This document shows positions 9,401 to 17,126 of a stretch of DNA of 23,284 bases, one piece after another. The position numbers were made by a program, and so were the translations under genes. Location of the stretch: positions 3,187 to 26,470 of the forward strand of contig LSYV01000060.1 in NCBI GenBank assembly GCA_001584585.1. Reading direction: 5' to 3'. Below the pieces are notes generated by a model that searched no databases, was not told the origin of the DNA, and saw only the letters and a program-made list of their open reading frames with translations. The first letter of the stretch is position 1, and every line of letters begins with the position of its first letter. Origin of the DNA: Gonium pectorale. Taxonomy: Eukaryota > Chlorophyta > Chlorophyceae > Chlamydomonadales > Volvocaceae.

Positions 9401-10339
9401 CGAAAGCACGGGCACTGGAAATGCCGTTCGCGTACAGGCCGTCCAACGGAACTGGGAGGCCCTGACAGGTCCCAGGGCGGGGAAACACCCACTGGTGGGC
9501 TCCTGAAGGTGCCAGCCCTGCATGCCCGGCCTACGCGCAGGCCACGGGCCGGCTACTGAACACGCGGGAGGTGATACATTACTGCATGGCCAGCTGTGCT
9601 TACCCAGGGAGTACAGGCAGTACGTGGAGAACAGGCCTCCAGCTGTGCGCTCGTAGCCCGTGCCGTAGCCGTATCTCTTGGTCCAGATCGTCGCACCGCC
9701 AAACAGGCCAGTGCTGTAGACGATGGCCTGGCACGCATTGATGCCCAGAGCATCACAGTCGGCTGCGGCCGCAGCGATGTTGTTGTAGCTCTTGATGTTG
9801 ACGCCGATGCCCGAGATGTCGTAGTCGGGGTACACCGTGTACCCAGCGGGCGCCGTTGGGCACGCTGCACGAATAGTACGAGAGACAGGGGGCAACGCAG
9901 AAGGGGGGATCACGCGCCGCCAACTTCTGGCACGGGTTTGGCTTGCCCATCGACAGGACGGTCATAGGGGCATTACGACCGGCGACGGGCGCTCCTAGAC
10001 CACGATGCCCAGAAACCAAGGACTTGCGGAGTCGCTTTATGGCCTCTCTGCGAGTACTGCGAGTCGCATCTGACAGACCGCCGCGCGTTCCCCCCCCCCC
10101 TCCCCCGTATACTTGCAGCCGCTGCACGCACGCACGCGCCAAAAGCAGTGGATCCTTTGCGGTCAAAAGATAGAGGTGCAAGATAAGCAGGGATGGGCGC
10201 CAAAAAGTCATCCCGCCATCAGAGTAGGCTGGAAGCTAGCAGCCATACCTGCATTGACGACCGTTGCAAGTCCCAACAGGAGAACAGCCAGGGCCTTGGC
10301 GAGGCCGCCCCCTGCCGGGGTAAAGCTTGCAGGCCGCAT
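1..10339 (-). CDS. Large modular secreted Pro-rich glycoprotein with repeated four-Cys modules (5' part of gene, 22 exons, runs off left edge)
   Basis: Gene-level entry; the exons are listed separately. Spliced by eye, they give one open frame of at least 1482 residues. Residues 1-30 are a signal peptide. Then follow module W (31-117), Pro stalks (118-194), X (195-277), two Pro linkers (278-304), Y (305-374), Z (375-447), a Pro plus beta-like segment (448-502), a 535-nt module (503-680), a long Pro stalk (681-837), and a second full series X, linkers, Y, Z, beta-like, 535-nt module (838-1326). A third Pro stalk (from 1327) reaches the edge. All introns are phase 1 except the one before each 535-nt exon, which is phase 0. 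The Ser-Pro runs are typical of algal hydroxyproline-rich wall and matrix glycoproteins (family knowledge). Extracellular location follows from the signal peptide; the molecular role is unknown. No 3' end is in the window. Splice sites are predictions, but equal exon lengths between repeats support them strongly. Confidence 0.82.
687..1221 (-). CDS. Exon 21: 535-nt module of unknown fold, copy 2
   Basis: Residues 1149-1326. The acceptor is ACGCAG|CGA in phase 0 and the donor AACC|GTAAGT in phase 1. It is collinear with 5159-5693 with no gaps. A stretch of about 260 nt (roughly 921-1183 against 5393-5655) reads identical by eye, silent sites included, while both ends differ. The tail has GSASNSSVTQTP with an N-S-S sequon. 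Confidence 0.85.
1438..1472 (-). CDS. Exon 20: 35-nt mini-exon, copy 2
   Basis: Acceptor CTGCAG|AC in phase 1 and donor CTG|GTGAGT in phase 0, encoding D-KIADWSYNFKL. The length matches 6006-6040. The WSYNF core is kept while the glycosylation sequon is lost. Confidence 0.72.
1787..1915 (-). CDS. Exon 19: Pro linker plus beta-like segment, copy 2
   Basis: Residues 1094-1136. Acceptor CCACAG|TG and donor GCAG|GTAGTG, 129 nt, phase 1-1. It starts with the same V-PSPPPSPPPPLPPG, then QAIVVKEMACRFSSSSLGF. The Pro part is conserved, but the beta-like part differs from copy 1 at many positions, unlike the Cys modules. Confidence 0.78.
2055..2273 (-). CDS. Exon 18: four-Cys module Z, copy 2
   Basis: Residues 1021-1093. 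The acceptor is CCGCAG|TC and the donor GGAG|GTGAGC; 219 nt, phase 1-1. It is the counterpart of 6507-6725 with identical length and only a few substitutions. Confidence 0.85.
2274..2542 (-). other. Y-Z intron, copy 2 (conserved between repeat units)
   Basis: This 269-nt intron corresponds to 6726-6979 (254 nt). Blocks of it are well conserved, for example 2401-2447 against 6841-6887 with two visible mismatches, and the stretch next to the acceptor around 2281-2340. Confidence 0.7.
2543..2752 (-). CDS. Exon 17: four-Cys module Y, copy 2
   Basis: Residues 951-1020. The acceptor is GCGCAG|CC and the donor ACCG|GTGAGA; 210 nt, phase 1-1. It has the same residues as copy 1 apart from the first split codon (Ala instead of Gly), with very few silent changes. 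Confidence 0.85.
3070..3123 (-). CDS. Exon 16: 54-nt Pro linker, copy 2
   Basis: Acceptor GTCGCAG|GC and donor GGAG|GTAGGT, phase 1-1, encoding S-PPSPPPRPPPPRPPPPG. It is the counterpart of 7563-7607 with three more codons, showing that the linker length varies in whole codons. Confidence 0.65.
3265..3300 (-). CDS. Exon 15: 36-nt Pro linker, copy 2
   Basis: Acceptor TCCACAG|TT and donor CCAA|GTAAGC, phase 1-1, encoding I-APPSPPEIEPP. It has the same length and position as the exon at 7790-7825, but the residues are more diverged than in the Cys modules. It is preceded by an unusually long 744-nt intron. Confidence 0.62.
3301..4044 (-). other. Long intron with AT-rich island
   Basis: This intron, between X copy 2 and its linker, is 744 nt; its counterpart in unit 1 (7826-8239) is 414 nt. 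The part from about 3660 to 3960 is clearly AT-rich against the GC-rich surroundings. I see no open frame or clear terminal repeat in it. It could be an old insertion. Confidence 0.6.
4045..4293 (-). CDS. Exon 14: four-Cys module X, copy 2
   Basis: Residues 838-920. The acceptor is CTCGCAG|TC and the donor AAGA|GTGAGT; 249 nt, phase 1-1. It carries the same cysteine frame as 8240-8488 (FCPFTPGF start, RACAFFGDECQS, CFYSK end). Confidence 0.82.
4525..4995 (-). CDS. Exon 13: long Pro-rich stalk (start of repeat unit 2)
   Basis: Residues 681-837. The acceptor is ATCGCAG|TG and the donor ACGT|GTAAGG; 471 nt, phase 1-1. The product is almost entirely Pro with Ser, Ala, Glu and a few Tyr, rich in SPPPP, PSPP and PPEPP, with one less regular patch (PSMPPFIEPAAPPP). 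This is an extended, probably hydroxyproline-glycosylated rod. The opposite strand shows an open Gly-rich frame that is only its shadow. Confidence 0.82.
5159..5693 (-). CDS. Exon 12: 535-nt module of unknown fold, copy 1
   Basis: Residues 503-680. The acceptor is ACGCAG|CGA in phase 0 and the donor GCCC|GTGAGT in phase 1. It runs from RMSTRFRVSFGTFFFRRIRF and GGWFFGRRLALEGED through an acidic, probably helical part (MPEEGEMARAQREEEELFRS, EHFRTAGADIHRMLAEGD) to SPPPSPPNPP repeats and a tail ending GSATNATVALVP with an N-A-T sequon. It aligns with 687-1221 without a gap at a constant shift of 4472 nt. I recognise no family. Confidence 0.85.
6006..6040 (-). CDS. Exon 11: 35-nt mini-exon, copy 1
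   Basis: Acceptor ACGCAG|AT in phase 1 and donor CTG|GTGGGT in phase 0, encoding D-AIANWSYNFRL. It carries an N-W-S glycosylation sequon that is lost in copy 2 (ADWSYNFKL at 1438-1472). With the next exon it is the only asymmetric step in the gene. Confidence 0.72.
6198..6326 (-). CDS. Exon 10: Pro linker plus beta-like segment, copy 1
   Basis: Residues 448-490. Acceptor GTGCAG|TG and donor GCAG|GTACGT, 129 nt, phase 1-1. It starts V-PSPPPSPPPPLPPG and continues RAIVVRQFACRFSYSSLGF then TLNGGSGDA. The counterpart at 1787-1915 has the same length. The hydrophobic segment continues through exons 11 and 12, so one folded domain is probably split over three exons. I do not recognise the fold. 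Confidence 0.78.
6507..6725 (-). CDS. Exon 9: four-Cys module Z, copy 1
   Basis: Residues 375-447. The acceptor is CCGCAG|TC and the donor GGAG|GTGAGA; 219 nt, phase 1-1. It begins VCPDIAGYNAVYDSDATTG, with Cys in ASACSSRTACLGFNTAG and a final SCFYVKIQG. The counterpart is 2055-2273, of equal length. Differences cluster around SLTNFNTVYGWTG (SLATFNTVYGWSG in copy 2). Confidence 0.85.
6980..7189 (-). CDS. Exon 8: four-Cys module Y, copy 1
   Basis: Residues 305-374. The acceptor is GCGCAG|GC and the donor ACCG|GTGAGA; 210 nt, phase 1-1. It begins GCFDIDGYVTVAGEDRPGDQ, has Cys in TACNANPDCAAVNSNG and a final TCFYRK, and includes a Thr run (GTTTTTSS). It is almost identical in DNA to 2543-2752, silent sites included. 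Confidence 0.85.
7563..7607 (-). CDS. Exon 7: 45-nt Pro linker, copy 1
   Basis: Acceptor TCACAG|GC and donor GGAG|GTGGGT, phase 1-1, encoding S-PPPRPPPPRPPPPG. The unit 2 counterpart is 54 nt (3070-3123) and differs by three extra codons. The Pro-Arg repeat separates linker exon 6 from module Y. Confidence 0.65.
7790..7825 (-). CDS. Exon 6: 36-nt Pro linker, copy 1
   Basis: A micro-exon with acceptor CCGCAG|CT and donor CCCA|GTAAGC, phase 1-1, encoding about T-APPYQPAPSPP. It is supported by an equally long exon at the same place in unit 2 (3265-3300), which also uses a GTAAGC donor. It is too short to stand out as an open frame. Confidence 0.65.
8240..8488 (-). CDS. Exon 5: four-Cys module X, copy 1
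   Basis: Residues 195-277. The acceptor is CATGCAG|TC and the donor AAGA|GTGAGT; 249 nt, phase 1-1. It begins FCPYTPGFVPYENVDTNSGY and has Cys at the start, in LAACAF, in DECQSIVFSPG and in the final KCFYSK. The exon at 4045-4293 is its counterpart, with identical length and mostly identical sequence. Variable positions cluster just before the final Cys (SFSLFWWQRK here, NPFFWWQRR in copy 2). Confidence 0.82.
8873..8995 (-). CDS. Exon 4: Pro-rich stalk (start of repeat unit 1)
   Basis: Residues 154-194. The acceptor is TGTACAG|GT and the donor ACAT|GTGAGT; 123 nt, phase 1-1. It consists of PPSPP/PEPPSP repeats ending in PPPPPPPT. The end matches the end of the 471-nt stalk exon at 4525-4995, so this is a short version of the same element. 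Confidence 0.72.
9193..9300 (-). CDS. Exon 3: Pro-rich stalk
   Basis: Residues 118-153. The acceptor GAGCAG|AT and donor CCCA|GTGAGT give a 108-nt phase 1-1 exon. It reads D-V-P-SSS followed by SPPP/SPPPP repeats, the substrate pattern for prolyl hydroxylation and O-glycosylation in algal wall proteins. It has no counterpart in the second repeat unit, so this stalk follows only module W. Confidence 0.7.
9604..9864 (-). CDS. Exon 2: four-Cys module W (Apple/PAN-like)
   Basis: Residues 31-117. The acceptor is GTGCAG|CG and the donor G|GTAAGC; the exon is symmetric, phase 1-1, 261 nt. Four Cys occur in the order C-P...GYTVYPDYD...A-x-D-C...ACQAIVYSTG...YCLYSL. This has the same pattern as X, Y and Z: Cys near the start, a GY, an Ala-rich helix ending in Cys, a second Cys about 6-8 residues later, and a final C-[FL]-Y. 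The layout resembles Apple/PAN-type carbohydrate- or protein-binding folds. That assignment is by pattern only. W occurs once here, next to the signal peptide. Confidence 0.78.
10249..10339 (-). CDS. Exon 1: signal peptide
   Basis: The ATG at 10339 is the first in-frame ATG of this frame and has GCC immediately before it. It opens a 30-residue peptide: MRPASF, a short GGG stretch, one Lys, a hydrophobic core (ALAVLLLGLATVV) and a small-residue end (NA) suited to signal peptidase. The donor G|GTATGG leaves phase 1. The first residues of the next exon begin the first Cys module directly, which fits cleavage close to the exon junction. Confidence 0.8.
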
Positions 10340-11849
10340 GGCCGAGGGCGACGGTTGTCGCTTGTCGACAATAACGACCTCTACGGTCGCTGGCAGCGCT
10401 TGATCTAGCGTCAAAGTTGCGCATGCATCAGCTGCATAGACCAAAAAATAATAACACGAGTGGTATTGAAAACCTAACCTTCCTGCTTAAAGCAGAAGGT
10501 ATAAGCCCATATCTGTCTCCCTGTCGTTATGTTTGAAAAGCTGGCATACGGGAAACGCCGTATCCCTGTGGTGTATCTGGCTCTACCTGCTACAGCTTTC
10601 GCAGGCTACTTAACAGTAGTTGCTGAAACATAACACTTGCAATGTGACGCACTACAGTCTGCATGGAGAATGGGCAAGCGCAATAATAACCGGGATCGAA
10701 CCGGCATAGATCCTGCTTGGGCTCACCCCATTAATTTAAATCGGCTTTATGAATGTGTGGTCCGTGGCAAGCGCTGAAGGGAAAACATAGTACCTTGCAA
10801 ACGCACATGTATCATATGCTTTAGAGGTATATGTTGATGTCTCTATCATGTGCGTAACCTGCGAGTAGCCTCACATTGTGTTAGGACTGTTGGCTTTTTT
10901 CCTCAAGGAGTATGCGTTTCTTTCAAAGAACTATACAACGCGTCGGCCAAAGGCACTCAGGCTTCAAACGTCTAAGCCCAGGGACCTTTTTGGGGTGGAA
11001 GACCTGGCGGCATGAGGTTGTGGCACGGGTCCCATGGTGGCGGGATGCGTTGACAGGGACTCATTTACTGGTTTTACGCTAGTTGCAGTGCGGGATAGGG
11101 GCGGTGGCGGTTTGCGGAGACGCTGCAGTTATGGGACCATTGACGTTTCGTTCTTGAGGGGGAAAAGCGCCCGGCCACTGGCCGTATTACTACCATCCTC
11201 TTTCCAGGTTTATATGAGTGTTGACCACATACCAACATTCGTCCAGGTACCTTTCACCGTATTATACATTCCGTGACATGACCCCGGGCGGCAACCGCAG
11301 TGGGCGACAAAGCGTGCTGACTACTCACAACGAGTCGCGTTCAATTCTGGTGACTTGCTGGGCTTGGGGAAAATCCCTGAGCTTGGTGCGACGGCAAACC
11401 AGACTCCCGTTAGGCCATCGGCCAAGGCAAAAACATACATACAGTGAGGTGAGAGCTGGCCTTAAATCAGGCCGGGGCGTCGAGCTCGCACGTCTCGCAG
11501 CAAGAAAAAGCCGAGCGACGGAAGCTCTGACCCACGGGTCAGTGGGTGACCCAAGTCAGGTCAAAATGTTCCTCTAGTTTCTTTCTGTAAGACTCTTGAC
11601 GGTAATGGGTTCTGACGCCTGAGCAGCGTTTGGTAACAATGCGCACTGAAACGTGCGACGCGGGCATGCGGCTCCCGGCGATGAGGTCACTGGTCGGACT
11701 GCGACGCACGCACGGCAGCAGACGTCTCCCCGTTCACCGGTAAGGCCCCGCCTTGACACGGTTGGAACATCATACGCACATACCGGCATTCTTTGCTGGC
11801 TAAAGGAGTCCAGTGGTAAAATCCCGTAATAGCCTCGTAGCTAGGTAGG
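10340..11849. other. Intergenic region between divergent genes
   Basis: It separates the two start codons (minus gene at 10339, plus gene at 11850) and should hold both promoters and 5' UTRs. About 10430-10960 is much richer in A/T than the rest of the window. Short open frames at 11034-11577 have no family likeness or coding bias and are not called. I could not place a TATA box or transcription start with confidence. Confidence 0.6.
10477..10500. repeat. Imperfect palindrome upstream of the minus-strand gene
   Basis: The two arms are ACCTT-C-CTGCTT and AAGCAGAAGGT around a single A: 11 pairs with one unpaired C. It lies about 140 nt upstream of the minus-strand ATG, in promoter or 5' UTR sequence. 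It could be a protein-binding site or an RNA hairpin; no function can be shown. Confidence 0.5.
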
Positions 11850-13194
11850 ATGTCGGGGCACGGCACCATTGCGAGTAGGCACCGGCGTAAGTCGCGCCGC
11901 AGCGAGGAGCACCTACAGCCCCAGTCCCAGCAGCAACACGCGACGGCCGTCCCCACGGGCAGCTTCACGACGCCACCACGCGACGCCGCCGCCGCCGTAA
12001 GCTCCGCAACGGCAGCCGCAGTCGAGTACGCGTCGCCAGTCCTGCCCCTGCCCCCCGGGCCGCCAGCCGCCAGCACACCGCTCTGGCAGACCGCTCCCGA
12101 CACGGCGGCTGCTCGTCACGCCCCCGCTAGCCCACAGCCGCCCTCCCCCGCACTCCCGCCCTCGGCTTACGCGTCCCCAAGCCTGCCGCTCCCGCCAGCG
12201 CTCCCGCCCTCGGCCTCCGCATCTCCAAGCCTGCCGCTGCCCCCGACTACCGGGCCGTCACAGCGCTCCCGCTTCCAGCAGGCGCTCGCTGCCGCGGAGT
12301 CCGTCCTCGGCCCGCTCGGCGCCGCTGCCGCCGCTGGTGCGGCCGCCGGTCCCGCCTCCAACCGCCCCAACATCGCAGCATTCTCAGCACCAGCGCCACC
12401 CCCCGCAGTAGCAGATCCGGCGAAGGCGGAGGTTGTTTCGCTCCACGCCGCCTCCGTCCACCCGCTGGACCTGGCTATGCAGCCGCCCGGCCAGGCCCCC
12501 CGCATCCGCCCCAGCGCCAGCGAGCGCGACTGCCAGCGCCGCGATGTGGAGGCGTCCGCGGCGGCGGCGGCCGCGGCGGGCGGCGCTGAGTCAGGCGCCG
12601 GCGAGGAGGCGGCGGCGCACGCGGCGGCGCAGGTGTCGGACCTGCGGCGACCCGCCATTCCGCGCCATGCCATGTACCCCGACCCAGTACTGCTGAGGCG
12701 CCAGGTCGACATGGCGGCGGACCAGCAGCCGCCCGCCGCAGCGCTCGCGTCGCCGCCGCTGCCGGCACAGCAACAGCAGCTCGCTGGAAGCCCCGCGGCC
12801 AGCAGCCCTGCTAGCCACGTCAGCGGTGAGGCAGGTGGCGGCGCCGGGACCCACCCGCACCCGCACGCAGCGCCCCATCACGACCAGCTGAGGCGCCTCG
12901 TGGCCTCCGCGGCTAGCAGCGCATTGGCCGCCGGGGCCGCCGCAACACGCGCCCTGGGCGCTGCGTGGGCCGCCGGCCGGCGGCGGCCGGCGGCAGCCGC
13001 TGCCGTAGCCGCGCTGGTGGTGTGTGTGGCCCCCCTGGCGGCCGCCTGGCTGCTGGCGGAGCTGCTGCTGCTGCCGCTGCTGGCGCTGCCGGCCATGGCG
13101 GTGGGCTTCGCGACCAGCTTCGTGGCGGCGTTCGCGGCGGCGCTGTCGTACCGCCGCAACACCACCCAGGCGGCCCGGTTCCACGAGGCGCTTG
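11850..13194 (+). CDS. Exon 1: disordered N-terminus and membrane hairpin
   Basis: 448 codons plus one base, donor CTTG|GTGAGG. The first part is rich in Ala, Pro, Ser and Gln. From residue about 381 to 432 there is a long hydrophobic run of roughly two helices (AAAVAALVVCVAPL..., LLAELLLLPLLALP..., ...FVAAFAAAL), flanked by Arg-rich GRRRP before and SYRR after. This fits a hairpin with both ends in the cytosol, as in E-Syt proteins. An Arg-rich segment (RHRRKSRRSEE) lies at residues 10-20. Confidence 0.82.
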
Positions 13195-16100
13195 GTGAGG
13201 AGCAATCAAACATACCAACGGGGATGGCTGGCTTCATGCTTGGGGGGTGGGGTCTGGTGCCGGGCAGCTAGTACGTGCGTTGCGCTGCGGCAACGTGCTG
13301 CTGGATGATGCATGGTCGCGGCCCGTCTGCTGGGTCCCCCTGGTGATCGACATGTGCTTCAAGATGTGCGAGCTCCAGTCCCGTTTTGAACACTAATGAA
13401 CCGTGGGCCGGTCCTACATCTTGATATCTCACATCGCCTTCTCGGCCCCTCCCTACTGCCGCCTCCCCAGGCCTTCTCTACGGCGCCGGCACCAAGCTCC
13501 CCGCAACCGTCACCAGCGCCGCAGCCGATGCAGGCGCAGCCGCCACCACCGCCGCAGCCGCCGCAGCCACCGCTACTACCGGCGCCGCCGCCGGCTCCGG
13601 CGCAACCTCCACGCTGACGCTGGTGGACGACGCCGGCCTGTCTGCCCTGCGCGACCTGCTGGGCGGCGGCTCGCTGCCGTCCTGGCTGGCGGACGCGCGG
13701 CTAGGCGAGCGGGCCGAGTGGGCCAACGCGCTGCTGGCCCGGGCGTGGCCGGCCGTGGAGGGGCCGCTACGGGACGTGCTCGGGTGCGTGCGCTCGCGGC
13801 AACGGAAACGGTAACGGACACGGCCCCCCCCCGGCCCCTCCCTTGCCTGGCGAGAGGCGGCCATCCTCTGCCTCCCTAGGTCCACCCTACAGCTGCTCCA
13901 CATACCTCGCTCTCCATAAGTATCCTCTGCGCTCCCGCACTCCCCTGCATGCATGCACTCCAACCCCACCGCCCCCTCCGCCCCTACAACTGCCCTCCTC
14001 CCTTCGCAGCCCGGCCATCCGCGCGCAGGCCGACCTGGCCAAGCCGCCCTTCATCCGCGCGGTGGGGCTGGCGGACCTGTCCCTGGGCCGCAGCCCACCG
14101 CGCATCGAGGCGATCCGGGTGCGCCCCCTGGCGTCCGCCGTCGCGCAGGCAGAGGCGGTGGTCGCCGTCGCCGCCGCCGTTACCGCCGCCGCCGCGTCTA
14201 CCGCGGGTGCGGCGGCGGGCGAGCCGATGGCATCCGAGCCGCACGTCACCGCAGCCAGCGTTGCTCCCGGGTCGGGAGGGCCGCCGCCGGAAGGGGCCGT
14301 GGCGGAGGGCGGCGGCAGCAGCCCCGGCTTGTTGCTGTCTGGAGTCGACGAGGCAACCGTGGCGACGGTGGCGGCGGCGGTGGCCGTGCAGGAGCAACTG
14401 GCGGAGAGCGCCGCCGTCGGGGCCGCCGGGGCCGAGCCGCCGGCCGGCAACGTTGCGGCGCACGACGCCGGGGGAGGCGTCGCTGGCAACGGCAGCTCCG
14501 CCGCCGGCGGCGGCGCCGGTCTGGATGGAATCGAGGTGGAGCTGGACTTCGAGTGGCAGGGCGAGCCGACGGTGGGGCTGTTCGTGGAGGCCTACGTGGC
14601 GCCCGCCGTGCCGGGGGTGCCCATCGGGTGAGAGCTCGTGCTGACTGGGTGCGGGTGCGGGGAGGGGTTGCGGGAGGGGTTGCGGGGAGGGGTTGCGGGA
14701 ACGGGGTGCGGTAGGAGGGGAGGCCATGGGGACTGCAGCGACCGGGGGTGTTGCGCCTGCTTGCTGATTTGGGCATGATGGTGATGATGGCTCGCGGGGC
14801 GCGATGGGTCGCAGGGAGGACGCATGGGGCAACGGCCGGACCGCGTGTCGATGATAGGGCTGGGGCTTCAGGGGTTTGGGGCTACTGGGTAAGGCAGCGC
14901 GGGGACCGGAGGGAGCGGAGACCCTGATTGCTGGGCGGGCGGGAATGCGGGTGCCGGCGGTCCGTGGGACATGGGCGCCGAGGACCGCACGGGGTCGCAC
15001 GGGGGCGCTGCCGGGCGCACCGCGAGGCGAGTCCGGGGCGTGTGTCCGGGCGAGTGCAATCGCCCGCCCGTCATAAGGTGAGGGGGCAAAAGCACGCTTC
15101 GCCCCAAGAGGGACGCACTCGGCCGATGGATGGCCGCGGCCCCCGGCCCCCGGCGTGTAAGGTCGATGCGCGATTCAGCCACTCCGCTCCACACACACCC
15201 GTTCCCCCTCCCCACCCGCCATGCCCATCCCGACCCCCACCCAGCGGCGGCACCGTGCGGCTGGCCCCGCGGCTCCGCCAGGTAGCGGCCGCCGGCACGC
15301 TCAAGCTGGTGCTGACACCGCTGCTGCCTTACCCGCCCGGCTTCGGAGCCATCCAGCTGTCCATGCCGCGGGCGCCGCAGGTGGGTGCGTTCGTGTGACT
15401 CACGCGCACACGGGGACAGCGCAAACGTAGCAGACATGGCGTACCGGCTTTGCGCTCACGGGGACGTAATCCAGACGTTCAAGTTTGTCCAATTCTGCGT
15501 CGATCATGATAAGCGACTACTCCTTCGCTCAGCACAACGGTTAAGCTGCGCTGCCTCCAGGGTGCAGCAGTCGCAGCCTCTGCGCCCCCATCGGTCGCTG
15601 GCATCCCCCAGCGCGATGGGAGGCCGGCCGCCGATGTCGCCCCCGGCCCTTCCCCACCCTTCCCAACCCTTCCCCACACTTCCCATCGCCCCCCGCTCCC
15701 CCCGCCCCCCACCCCACCCCTCGCCTCTCAGCTCGGCTTCGCGTTCGACTTTGGTCCGGGCCTGATGCGCGGCGTAGAGCCACTGGCGGGGCTGGTGTCG
15801 GCCTTCCTGCAGCCGCTGCTGCAGGACGTGGTGGCGGGGGCGCTGGTAAGGACCTGTCTGCGTGTGTGAAGGGGTGTGTGCAGGAGGCGTGGCCGGGCGC
15901 AAGGCAGGGGCTGGAGGGGCCACTGCGGAAGGGTCACTGCGAAGAAGGGTCCGGGTTTGTTAGGGACCGGGAGCTGCGATGGGCTCTAACTTGAGGTAGG
16001 CAAGGCGCGGGGCTGCGGTTGGGTCCGGGGATGGCCTGGCCTGGCCAGTTGAGGTCCGGGTCGGGGCACGCGCTGGCCATGTCCGGGCGGGCGCAACGCC

Positions 16101-17094
16101 CCCCCCCCCGGGGGGTTTCGCGCGTGCCAGCAAAGCCCCACCGCCAGGTAGTACCGCAGCGCCCCACCACCCCACCGCCCGGTGCGGTGCGTCTGCGCCC
16201 GCTCCCGCCCCTCGCTGACGGGCTGATGGGCCTCGGGGCCGCCTCACCCACAGCCCGGTATCCGGCTGTGTACGTGTGTAGGTCCCAGCGGCAGCAGACT
16301 CAGCTCGAGGTCACCCTTGTGGACGCATGCGGTGCCATGGTCGCCATTGGCTCCTACCTGATGCCCTACACGCTTGTCTTATCCTCATCCCCCCCTGTCC
16401 ATCCCCTCCCTCCTCCTCCCACTCCCACCTGCATCCCCAGGTGTGGCCGCAGCGGGTGGTGCTGCCGGTGCTGCCCGAGGCCCTCACGGGGCCGCTCACG
16501 GAGCTGGGGCTGCGCACGCGGGGGCTGCTGGCGGTGCGGCTGTTGGCGGCGGAGGGGCTGGCGGCGGCGGGGGCGGGCGCCGAGCCGCTGGAGCCGGGCG
16601 CGGAGGTGCAGGTGGGGTTGTGTGTGGGGGGATGGGGGAAGAAGGGCTGGGCGGGCGGGTGGGGGGTTGGGGGCGCGGCGCGGCGCGGGCTTTGGCTCCA
16701 GGTCCACCAGGTCCCTAGCACGGGTTGGCGGCTTGTTCGCTTTCTTCGCCCCGGCCGTCCCTCCTGGCGCCCGGCATAAGGTGCTATCCACGGCCGCCCG
16801 CGAGCGCGTGAACGGCAACTGCCCCCCCCCGGCAGACCTCCATCAAAAAACGGACTGCCCCCCCCCCCGGCAATGCATTGACATCTCGGGTGACAGGGCC
16901 TGCCTGCAGCAGCAGCAGCCCGTGCAGCGGCTCCGGCCCTCGCCCCCCATCCCGCCCCGACCCTCCGCCCGCCCTCACGGGCTACACTCCATCCTCAAAT
17001 GGCCGCAGGTGGAGGCCTTCACCCGCCCCGACCGCCGCCTCTCCAGCGCCCCGGCGCTGTGCAGCCACAAGGTGGCGGCGGTGGCCGCGGCCGG

Positions 17095-17126
<32 letters not shown>

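Noticed and set aside
10682..10730. A complete tRNA gene
   Set aside because: Only the T-arm can be built; no anticodon stem or acceptor pairing was found on either strand.
11034..11577. Small plus-strand genes in the divergent intergenic region
   Set aside because: No recognisable domain, weak coding character, and they lie where promoters and 5' UTR are expected.
13953..14714. Arg/Gly-rich alternative frames over exon 3 (and similar over exons 6-10)
   Set aside because: Frame shadows of GC-rich coding DNA; only the SMP/C2 frame keeps phase with neighbouring exons and matches a known family.
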